Of a stretch of 32,181 bases of DNA, positions 1 through 12,700 are shown piece after piece. The stretch is taken from positions 47,863 to 80,043 of the forward strand of contig NW_003120919.1 of NCBI RefSeq assembly GCF_000003605.2, in the 5' to 3' direction. Position numbers and translations under genes: made by a program. A model generated the notes under the pieces. That model was not told the origin of the DNA. It did not search any database and saw only the letters and a program-made list of their open reading frames with translations. The DNA is from Saccoglossus kowalevskii (Eukaryota; Hemichordata; Enteropneusta; Harrimaniidae). The stretch's first letter is position 1. Each line of letters starts with the position of its first letter.

Positions 1-622
1 TTAGAGGCCGTACCTGCTGTTATTAAACTTACCCTTTGCCATAGTTGAGGAAGGACTTTGTCTTCTCTTCATCTCCAGACATGGAACCTTAACTAAAGCA
101 GCACAGTTTTTGCCAAGGTGCAGGGTCTGATTTACAATAGTGGTTTACAAATTATGTACATTATATTTAGTGATTACACTCTACATATGAATACAACTGT
201 AGCAATTTATAATCTGCATAAAAACAAAGAGACATATGTGGATTTACATACGACCAGAACAATGAATTACATGATCAATACTGTTACATGTAATGTGAGG
301 AGTGGGGACGTTAGAAACTCAGGGAAGAGCAACATGCAGAAAAACTGGAAACATTTTTTTTTTGGAAACTTGAAAGACAGTTAGATAGATATGCATCATC
401 ATCCTGATACAAGCAGGGAACTTGGTTACATTGCTTATGATGATGTGGTTAAGTGGTCTTAGTGCCCCTCAAGTTTTCCATCTTGGAAATATCAAGTAAC
501 TGTTTTATATGTGGAATTCACAGGATGCATGATACCCTGGGTAATATCACAAAATTGTGGTGTGCTGTAACTTACGTAGATGCATTGAAAGATTTAATAA
601 TGTATTTTATTCTCCTACACAG
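1..622 (+). other. Upstream VPS13D intron (partial)
   Basis: Noncoding AT-rich sequence before the first recognised exon. Apart from the possible minus-strand mini-exon at 33-82 and a short T-run near 353-361, no repeat or exon is seen. Confidence 0.6.
33..82 (-). other. Possible short minus-strand first coding exon
   Basis: On the minus strand an ATG at 82-80 opens 16 codons (MSGDEEKTKSFLNYGK) and runs into AAAGG|GTAAGT at 33/32, a strong donor. It resembles a first coding exon of a gene extending leftward out of the window, nested antisense to VPS13D. I do not recognise the peptide. A chance combination is quite possible. Confidence 0.2.
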
Positions 623-753
623 CTAATCAAGAGACAGTAGTGGAGTTGTTAGGATTCTTCAAACGAGTATTGCCCACTTCAAAGAGTAAGATGAAGATGA
701 GTGGTAAATCCATGGAGTCCAATCTCACTATATCAACTGAACATATTAATAAG
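623..753 (+). CDS. VPS13D: VPS13D window exon 1
   Basis: Acceptor CTACACAG precedes 623 and donor AAG|GTGAGT follows 753. It starts with two bases completing a split codon, then 43 codons including QETVVELLGFF, and ends in phase 0. The exon supplying the first base of the split codon lies upstream of the window or was not recognised in 1-622. Part of the N-terminal half of the lipid-transfer groove. Confidence 0.88.
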
Positions 754-3700
754 GTGAGTTGCATGATGGGTAATATTCTCATTAGAGTGTCCAAGTAGAA
801 AAGATTGATAAAATTACTACTAAACCACAGCCTCGAACTTTGAGCAGTGAGGAGTATAATAAATAAACCACAGCATAAAAAAACTGAGCTGTAAGAACTG
901 CAACTGAGGTGCAGCCAACCTAGTTGCTTTGTTTACATATACAAATTGTGTTGTGACATTCCTCTAATTGGCTTGGCATATTTGAATATGAGAGATGACA
1001 ACGAGAATTGTAATACAAAACTGCTTCAAATCTAATATACAAATGTAATCAACGCACAATGTACACAATGTTTATCTTTCACAGATCACATCATCAGACT
1101 CCGTACGGACTGAGCTCACTGCAGATTTTCATCGTTTAAATGTACTTTTGTTACGAGGTATACGGAAAGACAACAAACTGATAGCGAGGAAGGTTGGGAC
1201 AGCCACAATGACAGGTGCCCACATCCAAGCATCAGTAGGTATGTTCAGTTTCATACTTCAGCTAAAAGCTTGCTTTGTTGATGTATTTAGTCAAAAATGT
1301 GTTTTATTTTATTTATATGAATAATTAGGAAATATGCTAAGATGGTTGTCATGCAATGTAAACAAGAAGTGTAAATATATTGTTTCTGGGTTACACAGAA
1401 TTTGAATATTTGCCGCATTACGATATGATAGATCTACATTTCTGTTTGAATTGTGGGTAATATAATGAACAGAACAGGGTAGCCCATGCTGTTTGTGGGT
1501 AATACACAATGTCAGAATAGGGTGACCTATGCTGTTTGTGTAATTATGGAAGATTATGGGTACCGGTAATATACCAGGACAAAACATGGTAACCATGCTG
1601 TTTGTATAATAATAGAGGATTATGGGTAATATACAAGCTCAAAACAAGGTAGCCTGACAAGTTGGCGTAGGTGGCGCCCTGGACTGCTGCGATCCCCAGG
1701 GGATCAACTTGTCAGGCTAGAAACAAGCTAACCCATGCTTTTTGAGTAATAATAGTAAAGTTTCATGTGAATTACTAGAAATCTTTACTGTGGTGTCTCT
1801 TTAGTGACATTGTAGTTAATACCTCACTACACATACATTCTGCTAATTTGTGCATTGATCCATATATCTGTACAAATTTTACATAGAAAGGATTGATTTT
1901 ATGATTTTCTCTTTCTACTTCTACCCCTACCCCTAGGGGCTGATATTGAGGTGGATGGTTTTCTTGGCGGGTTACAAGTGGTGGATCTAACACCAGAGGG
2001 TGCCATACACAGTAAAGTATTCAGTATTGGCGATGATGTACTCTCTCAAGACCTAGATTCTATACAGAGTGACATTGGTGTGACTAAACCAGAGCCAATT
2101 CCTGCAGAAATGTACAAGACAGCTTATGATTCAACTGTGTTTGCAGCAACAGACGCGGACATTGATTCGACAAACAAGGCTTTCTATTTTTCCTTCCACA
2201 AGTCCCGGGCTAATAGCCAGCCTTCTTCACCTTTGGAATCTACCACAAGGTCTGCTTTTCTAGATAGTGATGTCGGAACACCGTTTTCTTCATACCCATA
2301 CAGGCATGTGGGGAGTCAAGGAACAGAATTGAAGCTCAGAATGGCGTCCTTGTGTTACACCCACTCGCCAAGATTCATTGCTGAACTTTCCTCGTGTGCG
2401 AGTGAGTTCAAGATGTACATGTCTTCACTGGCAGTTTCTATAACACAAGCAGCCACTGAGGTTGCCAAGGGTATAGTTACAAAGAGAGATTATCTGACGT
2501 CATCTATGGGTCCGTCCTCACTCAGTGGCGTCCTTGACTCACCCGTTAGGAAAAGTACATTGTCGCTTAGCGAAAGCCTTATCAGTGGTGATGGCGGTGA
2601 AGGCTACTTTGCCGATGACTCGCTGGCACAGAGTGCTTCAAACAAATTGAAATTGGATATCGTAATGCAGACCCCCGTGGTGGCTTTCCCACGGACACCA
2701 ACAAGCTCTGAACTTCTTGTTGGACACCTTGGTAAGATTTATCTGCACAATGTGATGCGGAGGACTGCTGCACACGAGTCGATGCATTGGGTGGATGACC
2801 GCATTGAAAGAATGTACATGGAAATACGAGATATCAACGTGTTTTCAATCAATAGTGACTATTTAAGTCGACAAGCTAGAATGGACAGTCTTAAAAAAGA
2901 TGTCCAGCTATCAGATGCGTTAATGTCGACGAGGCGTGGTGATCCCATTCTGCATAACACTACTATTGAACTGACCATTGATCAGATTCCATCAGAAATT
3001 CAGCTCGGTGATCAAGATGAAGCGACTAACATTCATTTTGAAGACCTTCAAGACAGTGGTGAAGCAACGCAAAGTACATTAAAAGTGACAGGCCGAGTAG
3101 TCACCCCTTTGAAGGTGGTTTTTGCAAAGCACGTCTTTGAACAGGTTTTGCAGACACTTGATAATTTAACTTTTAACGACAAGAATGGGAATCCTGATGA
3201 AATGAGATCTGATGCTTCCATCCCTCCAGCGAGTTCTGCTACAAGTCTTTCTTCTCAGCAGTCAGATGACTTATCACCTGATAGAAAAACTGTGAGATTT
3301 GAAGAAGGGGAACATCCCACAGCATCAGACAATCTTCCAAGTCCCACACAGGATGCATCTTTAAAAGTAGTTGCAGACTTTGAACTGCCTGTATTGGATG
3401 TTACTTTACAAGATGACTTCGGGGATGGCAACCAGGATTTGGTCGAGCTCGCCTTCAAAGATTTCAAAGTGAATCTCGAGAAATCCACGCCGTATACAAC
3501 TTCCATTCAGGTTGCTTTAGGATCCTTGATTATGGAGGATTTGTTGCAACCTGCTGAATCAAAACATCGTTACCTTATGGTGTCAACTGCCCAGCCACAA
3601 AAACCACAATCAATGCAGCAAGAAGGGCCAGCATTTCTCTCAAGTTCTTGTCCGATAAGGACAAAGCCCACACCTGCACACACCACTGCATCCTCCCTGC

Positions 3701-6700
3701 CTGCCAGTCTTCAACCCAAATACCATGATTCGCATGGCAAGAAGAAGTTCCTCTTGCAACTACCACCACGTTCCAAATCGGCTGAGTACAACAGTGCTGA
3801 TGGTTGTCCAGCAACACCCCCACCATCTATCAGAGAATCGTCAGAGGATCTGTCAGATGACAAATCCCATGATGCACTGGTGCATATCAATTTACTTCTT
3901 GTCGACAGAAAATGTCCAGAATTCTACACAAAGTATCGATCAGTGAGTGAAAATTCATGAATTTAATAATCAGTTTATTTGAGTTGTATACAATGTAGTA
4001 CGTAAATATGGCTCTACTAATTTTAATAATAATCTCCTATGTCACCTTACTACACACAATTTTGTTAACGTTTTTCGTTGTCCTTTCAAACTGTTTTCTC
4101 TCATTAAATTATTTCTAGTAGAAATTCTACTAGCAGAAAAAAAATGAATTATACTGATATCGCAATAAGGTTATCGCAAGAATACTGCAAAATATGCACT
4201 CGGGCAGTACAGGAACGCATTAACCTCTACTACTTGTCTGTCAATACAACCACAGTACTGCCTTTATACATACTTTGTGGTATTCTCGTAATAACTCCAA
4301 AGAATTCACAGTATATACAGCAAGCGAGCAGAAAGAATCATGTTTAATTTTGTGAAATCTTGTGTTTGCTTTTTTACAGATCAACAGACTGGTGGATATT
4401 GACTTCAATTCATTAGATACAACCATTAATTTACAGACATGGGTTGTCTTGTTAACATTCTTTGGTATTGGTACACCTAAAGGCAAAGTTGTATCACCTG
4501 ACACTGCAAGTACTAGTGGTGGAAAAGTATCCCCGGTCATACCACCCTCTAGTGTCCAAAGTGAAGACAGTGTTGAAACTATCAATCCATGTAAGTTCAA
4601 TGTTAAAGTAGCATTTCTACTTTGTATGATTGTTAAATGAATCTCACTGAACCCTGACCTCTATAAGCATTTCTAGTTTGTATGATTGTTGAAAACCTTT
4701 CACGGGCCCCTTTAAACATCATAAGGAATTATGTTTGTTGCAGTGATCAATCACCCTGACATCCATTGCAGGCAAGTTTCGGATTTGTTGCCATACCAAC
4801 TGATTTTATCATTTGTCATGGTGATCACAATGATCAGTGGGAGGTACTATACATCTAATACTAAAGTTGGAATACGCTAATGATGAAAATTATTGTTAAT
4901 TGACTCAGTTGCATGTAGAAATATTTGTTGGGAAAGTTATAGTTTATGAAAACTTGTTGATATACTATGAGCTTCCATCACAAAAAGTGGGTGTAAAAAT
5001 AACAAATTCTGTCATGTTGTGTCAATCATAGTTGGGAGAATCTTGTCATATCTTATTTCCTTATCGATATCCTCGTTTCAATTTTGTTTTCGGTGATTTT
5101 CTATTCTCTATATAATCCCTACCTACCGATATCAAACTGTGATTTAAACACGCCAAAAAAAAAAAAAACCTTGCCTCTGTCATTTAATAAAATAAAAGTT
5201 GGATATTACTTGGTAAAACAAAAAAACACAGAGACAACACCGGCGAATTGTTTTTATTATATCATCTTTCACCAGACATAGACGAGTCACATGATCAAGA
5301 GGAACAGGAAGTGAACTCTGAATTTGATGTCAAAGTTCAATCACTGACGCTTATTCTCAACAAGCCGCAGTATGAATTGGCCAGAGCCAACGTGTCTAAA
5401 CTGTCAGCTCATGTTGGTTTGATAGATGGCAACATGTCAATGTCAGGAAGCCTGGGACGTGTGTCATTAATGGATTTAACACCATATGGGGAATTGTACA
5501 GAGAGAGGTTTGTCACCACGGGGGAAGAGGCCTTAGGATTTGATATATTCAAGTACGTATTCAATTTTGTGTTTTCTCTTAGCTTGTATATTTCAATTGA
5601 AATACATCAGAATCAGTGTGTCTTTCAACTGAACTGATTTAATCGTAATCTTGGGTCAAAGTAGAACTCCAAAAATTGTGTTGTGTCAGTATTGCTGCAC
5701 AGGGAGGTCTTCAGTAAAAAAAAAATAAAAAACAATTTTCACCACCAGTTCCTTCTTTTCATCACAAATTCACAAAATATCACCGTTTATAGTCTGAACT
5801 TTCCTTCAGAAGATTGGGACAAAAATAGCGAGTTTTGTCCGTTGGCTCCAAAATTAGGATTCATTTTCAGAAATATTGAAGAATGAAAGAAAAAAAATGT
5901 GGGAAAATTTGGGCCAGAAAGTCTGGTGGTGAAAAGGTTTGAAAAAAAAAAGAAGGAAAAAAAAATTGTATGTGGGTGTAAGTGGGAAAATGATGATTGC
6001 AATTTTAATGCGCTATTGTGGAGTCAATCAGGCTAGGTCGAACATGCGCACCTGCGGATCTTAACCAAGGTTCCCCCAAAAATTGCATTCGTTAGTGAAT
6101 GAATCTCGGCCAGTGGAATTGGCCTTCCCATTGAGTCTGTGGCACACTCACCCAGGGTAGGGGTCGACCCTTTCGATGTTCAGCCTAAAGTTGGATTTGA
6201 ACTTAGGTCTGGTGCAACAATAATTAGCTTTCTTGATTCATTTGAGCAAGTGACATTAAAGTGAAGCGATTACTGGCATCAGAATATGAGGTCTGATTGC
6301 ATTCAGGTGTCTATGTGTTATAGGGCCATGTATGCCTGAAAAATATAAAATGTATTATCAGGATATTAAAGTATGGGCAAGGTTCTTTTACTTTTGCTAT
6401 GTTTTATTACATTGCAGGTATGGTAGTGATGATCCTTTCCTTGTGAGAGAGTGTGATATTAAGGTTGAATTAAGAATGTCATCAGTGAGATACATCCATA
6501 CGCATCGATTTCAGAGTGAAACTGTGGCATTCTGTGAACATTTTAATAACCTGCATAATCACATGGGACATACTAGTGCTGTTAGTAAAGGTAAAGAGAT
6601 CAAGGTAAGCTGTTGACATTGGAAATAATTTGCTTTATTCAAAAATATAAATATGGTAAAAAGCACAAAAAGACACAGCAAACAATTTTATCAAACTTAC

Positions 6701-9700
6701 ACTAGAACCTAAGCTGGCTAGCATACGCTGAAAGTACGAAAAAACCTGCATTAAAATTGGGTGGCTGGGGTACTATTATGCAGACAAAAATTACATGACT
6801 GAAAATACGTAAAAACCTGCATTAAAATTGGGCGGCTGGGGTAACATTATGCAGACAAAAATTACAAAACTGAAAATACGTAAAAACCTGCATTAAAATT
6901 GGGCGACTGGGGTAACATTATGCAGACAAAAATTACATGACTGAAAATACGTAAAAACCTGCATTAAAATTAGGTGGCTAAGATAAAAATATACAGACAA
7001 AAATTTCAAAACTGAAAATACGTAAAAAACTGCATTAAAATTGGGTGGCTAAGATAAAAATACACAGACAAAAATTTCAAAACTGAAAATACGTAAAAAA
7101 CTGCATTAAAATTGGGTGGCTGGGGTAACAATATACAGACAAAAATTACAAAACTGAAAATATGTAAAAACCTGCATTAAAATTGGGTGGCTAGGGTAAC
7201 AATATACAGACAAAAATTACAAAACTGAAAGTATGTAAAAACCTGTATTAAAATTGGGTGGCTGGGGTAACAATATACAGACAGAAATTACAAAACTGAA
7301 AATATGTAAAAACCTGCACTAAAATTTGGTGGGGCCACACTCTCCATCCTGCAAACAGACAAGAGCCCTCCTTTTCTCTCCCAGTCCTGCAGCCATGTTT
7401 ACAGGGTGGTGGACATGGAACATTTGGTAAATGACACTAAATTCATAAGTGATGAATCTTCTTGTGTTGTTGAAGAGTTACACAAGATGTAATCATTGTG
7501 GGAGGTGATTTAGCTGAACTAATCACTTTCCAGGCCCCTCCAAGAGATCAATAACAACAACTTTTTCTGAGTTTAATAATCCAAGTACCGGTATTAATAA
7601 TACAAAATAGTTATTCACTGATACCTAAAGAAAAAACAAGCAAATTCCACAGTATATGTAAAGCAGTACTAATGTTTACAAGCAAATAAATAATAAAATA
7701 AAATTTATGATAAATAAGTAATTTAATGCATTTTAAAAAACTAAAAACAAATCTAAATAAAAAAGAAGCCTGAACTGAACTGAACTGAAAAAATTATAAA
7801 AAAGCCCAAACTAATATTTTATTTTTCTATCAGATTAAACCAAAGACTAATTTATTTTTTTCTGACACAGATTAAAGATTCTCAGAAGACTGCATCTCGG
7901 ATAAAACTTGATGTGGAAGCTGGTTCTCCTGTAATTCTGTTTCCTAAAAGTTCTTCCTCTACAGAAGTTCTTGTTGCTAACCTTGGAAACCTAACAATCA
8001 AGAATCAGTTTCTTTATGCAGGTTCACCGGGCACCAAGTCAGTTATATTGAAAGATCTTGGTAAGTATGTGTGAAATACGGTAAAATGATTTAAAGGGAG
8101 GTCTGTCTGTCTGTCGCACCTGAATCCTGAAATCGTGAAATTGTGAACATATTTTTAACAGCAAAATTTACACAGTTTATCGTATTCACATTTAATTTGT
8201 GGTGTCTTTGAAATTGTAGTAACAAGACTAGTTTACTCAGAAACTCATTCATGTTCGGAAATATTCGTTTTATTATAATACTAGTTATTTCCATATAGTG
8301 TGATAGAATCCATTCAATTCTTATTGATCCATGAAAGTATAATGTTAAAGTATTCGATTGGCCTGCAGTGAGTTGGAGACCTATTCTTGCATGTATCAAT
8401 GAATTATTAAAGTTAGTACATATGAATAATTAATATGATAAATACATATGAATAATTAATATGATAAATACTTCTGAAAATGTCATTCATAATGTGTCCA
8501 TGTGATCAATAGCATTGAATAGACCATTTTCCGTTGACTTTGAGATCCTGCGTTATGCGTGAAATCGAACGTAAAAACAGGACAAACAAAGGTCATAGCG
8601 TCGTAGTGGCGTCAAACATCGCGTGAGATTCGACAAACGCGTATTAAGGATATTTTCATGCTTAATAATTAATAATGTGCTGTACACATTTGATGATGGT
8701 CAATTTCGATGAAGTAAGGGTATTCAAATGCAATATTCTTCTGCCAAAGTTCGGCTATTCGATGTGAGCTACGAAATAAAGAAGTTCAAGATCAAAATCA
8801 AATCATTCGTTTTTTGCGACAGACGTCTGGCGCAAGTTTTTCAAACAACTCGCAAGATCTCGCAGTTGAACGAAAACCACCTATTATCCCCGGTATATGA
8901 CATTTTATTTGCCAAGGGCAACCTTCTAAATAAATATAATAATTTGATTTCAGATGTCTTCACTGAAAACTATGTCCCAGCCTCATCTGTTTTTATGAGC
9001 CCACCTCAACAACCAGGTTGGCAAAAAGACGACACAACAGCACGATCTCCGGCAAGTGTTGAATCCAGTATAGACTCGTCTTTCACTACGCCTTTAACAT
9101 CACCACTCGGTGAAACTGCTGGTCTTGGGGGAAGCTGGAAATTGGGTAGTGAACAGCCCACTAATGCCGGTCAGAATCAGCAATCCACTAGTGGCGGTCA
9201 GAATCAGCAGGCCCCCAGTGATGGTCAGCAACCCACTGGTCCGAGCCCTCTTACTCATCGATGTCTTTTAGATGTGATGCACATAGATCTGGTTGATATG
9301 TACCTGTACTCTGCTGAAAGACTGGAAGCGCAAGAGGAGACAAAAGAAATCCAACAATCCGTTATGGTCTTCCCAACATTTATTGTTAAGAGTAAGGTGA
9401 GATGAGAAATAATTCAACTTGGTTAAATTTATACAATGTACCATGTTTAGCATTGGTTCTATGTGACGTATATAACATGTGTAAAATATATTCGATACAC
9501 AAAATGACTGTGGCACTTTATGTTTATTCTTAGGCCAGTTGTTCCTCTTCCGCTCATTCTAATTTCTCAGGGCTATCACTCACTGTAGAAAAAATAAATG
9601 TTTAGGACATATTTCTTGTATTTTATGCCTATTTTATAAAAATAATCTGTAAACACCATTATCATCTTGTAATGTACTGTAGATTATTTTCGCTGGAATT

Positions 9701-12700
9701 AATTTTCGCTGATACGACATTTTGGGTATTTGTATGGAATTTATTGTCACTGATTTTTGAAAGTTGAATGTAAAATATAGGAAAAAAGGTATATTCGCTG
9801 GATTTTATTTTCACTGACTCATTCCTTCAGTGAAAATAAATTCCAAGCAAAAAAAAAAGTATTTTACAGTAATTTGAACACAGGCTAATTATTATTTGTC
9901 ATTGCATGTACTGTAGGGTGGAAAGCTGCTGAAGAAAACGTGTATGTTGAAACTTCAGGTTGAAAGGAATCTAAACGCGGACTTCAGCAGAATTGGTAAG
10001 TTCATTTGTTATTATTAGATATTACATGTAATTAATGTTTAGATTATAAGTTAGATTAGATTAGATTGCCATCTTGGTAAAGTTTAATATTCATTCATCA
10101 AAATTACCGCGTCCGGTTACAGTTAACTGCAGTAACTGCGGTCTAAACCGCAAAGTTGGAACTGATATGACCCCTTGGTGAAGTAAATGTCAAAAAGATA
10201 TTATATTCCGTGGTATCCCATGATGCAGTTCTGGGATTGTCAGCTCCTCCTTTAATGCTTAACCTTTTCACTACCAGACTATCTCACCCAAATTTTTCTG
10301 CAATTTTTTTTTTATATTCTTCAATATTTCTAAAATTGAACCCTAATTTTTGAGCCAACAGTCAAAATATAAATCAATTTTCATTTTTACTCAAAAATTG
10401 TGCTATTTTTGTCCCAATCTTCTGAAGTGCAGACTATAAATGGGACTATTTTGTAAATTTGTGATGAAAAAAGCAAACTGGTGGTGAAAAGGTAAATTGT
10501 GTGTATTTAATGATATTGTCTTGTCAACCAAAAATACTATCATGATAGATCTGTTATTCCAAGTGTAATACTTTTTCCCCCCCAAACAGTTCCTAATTTC
10601 AGTATCAATGGAATGCTGTCGTCCATTCATTGTTCCATGGATCGCATGCAGTTCAATTTGATCAAAGGATTTCTGGATAAGAATCTGGGAGAACCGCTAG
10701 AAGAATTTGAGAAACCAGTCACATCGTATTGTGAAGAACCAGTAGGCCAGGTAAGATGTTATGAACTGTGATTCAAATTGTCACGTACTATGCAAAAATC
10801 AAGCACGACGCGTAATTACAGCGATGATTGTTAGGAAAGGCAGTTGGTGGGGGGTTCATTTACGGGCATCTACTCTATTGTCACTTTGGATCTGATGTCT
10901 AATTTTCTCCCAAAAGAGCATCTGCCCTTGTTCGTTTTCCGTCCATTTAATTTTGTCCTTAGAACAAAATAGAAGGTGTAATAAATCTGGTAATTCAGCA
11001 TTAGGAATTTCCTCCAACTCTACAAGAATTATCAAATCTTTCTTATCCTCGATTAGTTTTTGATAAGCAAATTGAAGTTCAAACATGAATATGCCAGATT
11101 CTAAGATCTTCTCTGTCATGACAAACACAGTGTGTCTGCTTCGCTGTAACGACTCCCTACTGTTCTCAATTCTGTTCGTCCCACCTATGTAATCGCGATG
11201 ACGAAAAGTGATTCTGAAATTGAATTCGTTTTCCAGACGTGGCATGAAGTGGTCACATATCCAATCAATATCTTGTATATCCTCACTATGCGTTATGTAT
11301 GCGTCGTATAGGTATTCTTCATCCTCTCCTTCTAGAGCTCTGTAACCAAAGTAACGCAGTTTGAAACGAAACCATCTGTAACGTATGCAATATCGATATC
11401 GTCTCAAAACTACAACAGTGATTGCAAAGAGTGTCATAGTGCTTGCTGCTATTAGCCCAGCTACTGCCATGAGACTGCATGCAAAGTCTGATGGCTTGTA
11501 ATCTGTTACGTATGTTCCGTGTAACGTCTCTGGTAATTTACACTGGTAATCTTGCAACCAGTATATCATATTTTGGTACTCAGTAGGTCTAAGCTGCCAG
11601 ATATTCGTGGAAAGTTGTTTTTGAAACCATCGCAGGTCACAGTCACACACAAAAGGGTTATCTCCAAGGTAGAGTTGTTTAAGTGATGGTAGTGTCTGAA
11701 AAGCTGATTGTTCTATCCTTGTGATGGCATTATGCCGTAAGTCCAGCATATCTAACCTCTCAAGCCCTTTCCACAATCCTGACCGCAACATCTGTATCTT
11801 GTTGTTACTCAGATTCAGACGTATCAGTTTATTCATGAGTTCAAAACAATTATCTCCTAAATCACTAATCTGGTCATGTGACAGGATTAGCTCTTCTAAG
11901 TTCTGCATAAGATATATGCCAGGACGTAAATCCCAGAAACATACTTTCCATCCCCGCATGAGATCAACACCACTAATACTCATTCTTTTCACAGATAATA
12001 AGCAATCATTGATACTGGGTATGTGGTCAACGAACCACAGTGACTCGTCAGCTTCTATATCTTCTAAACTTGTTCCGTTCTCACATCCGTGTAAAATATC
12101 ATTCTGTAGTGCTGATATTTTCTTGAAGTTTAATCTTTTTAACTTTGTTAAGCTGGACATTGGCAGTTTAAGTTCATCGTTTATGATATTTTCTGTTATA
12201 CTAATGGTGTGTAAATTACTAAGATGTAAAAACACTGTTGGATTGGCATCAATCATGGAAACCTGCTGCCCTCCGAAAACAAATTCTTGCAGTTTAAGCA
12301 AATTATCAAAAACACCCTTATTAAGAAATGCAAGCTGGTTGTCATAGAGATTTAAATATCGCAAATTTCGGAGATTGTCGAAGATGCCATCAGGAATTTG
12401 TGAGATAAAATTTGACTTTAAATTCAAAGTTTGCAGGAAGACTAAATTGGTAAAAGCATCTTTCCCGAGTGTTTTGATATGATTCAGTGTAAGATTCAAC
12501 TCGTGTAAGTTCGGGAAGGCTATAAAGGCAAAGTCTTCTACTGCTTTTATGTGATTAAATGAAATAGTCAGTTGTTGTAGAGTCTCACCTAATGTGGTTT
12601 CCATGGCTACATGGAATGTGGAAGTTGAGAGAGATGGAAAGTTGTCTTCTAATCCAGAAATAGCAAGCTGATTCATATTGCAGTCTGTCAGCCCTCTCAA

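Noticed and set aside
3255-3826. Minus-strand frames of 83 codons
   Set aside because: Shadows of the long VPS13D exon 3.
4241-4600. 119-codon minus-strand frame
   Set aside because: Overlaps VPS13D exon 4 in antisense; no recognisable domain, and the plus-strand exon has firm support.
6010-6220. Intact tRNA gene
   Set aside because: Only a box B-like string is present; no cloverleaf could be drawn by eye.
11721-12347. 208-codon plus-strand frame
   Set aside because: Shadow of the antisense TLR coding sequence; no homology and low-complexity composition.
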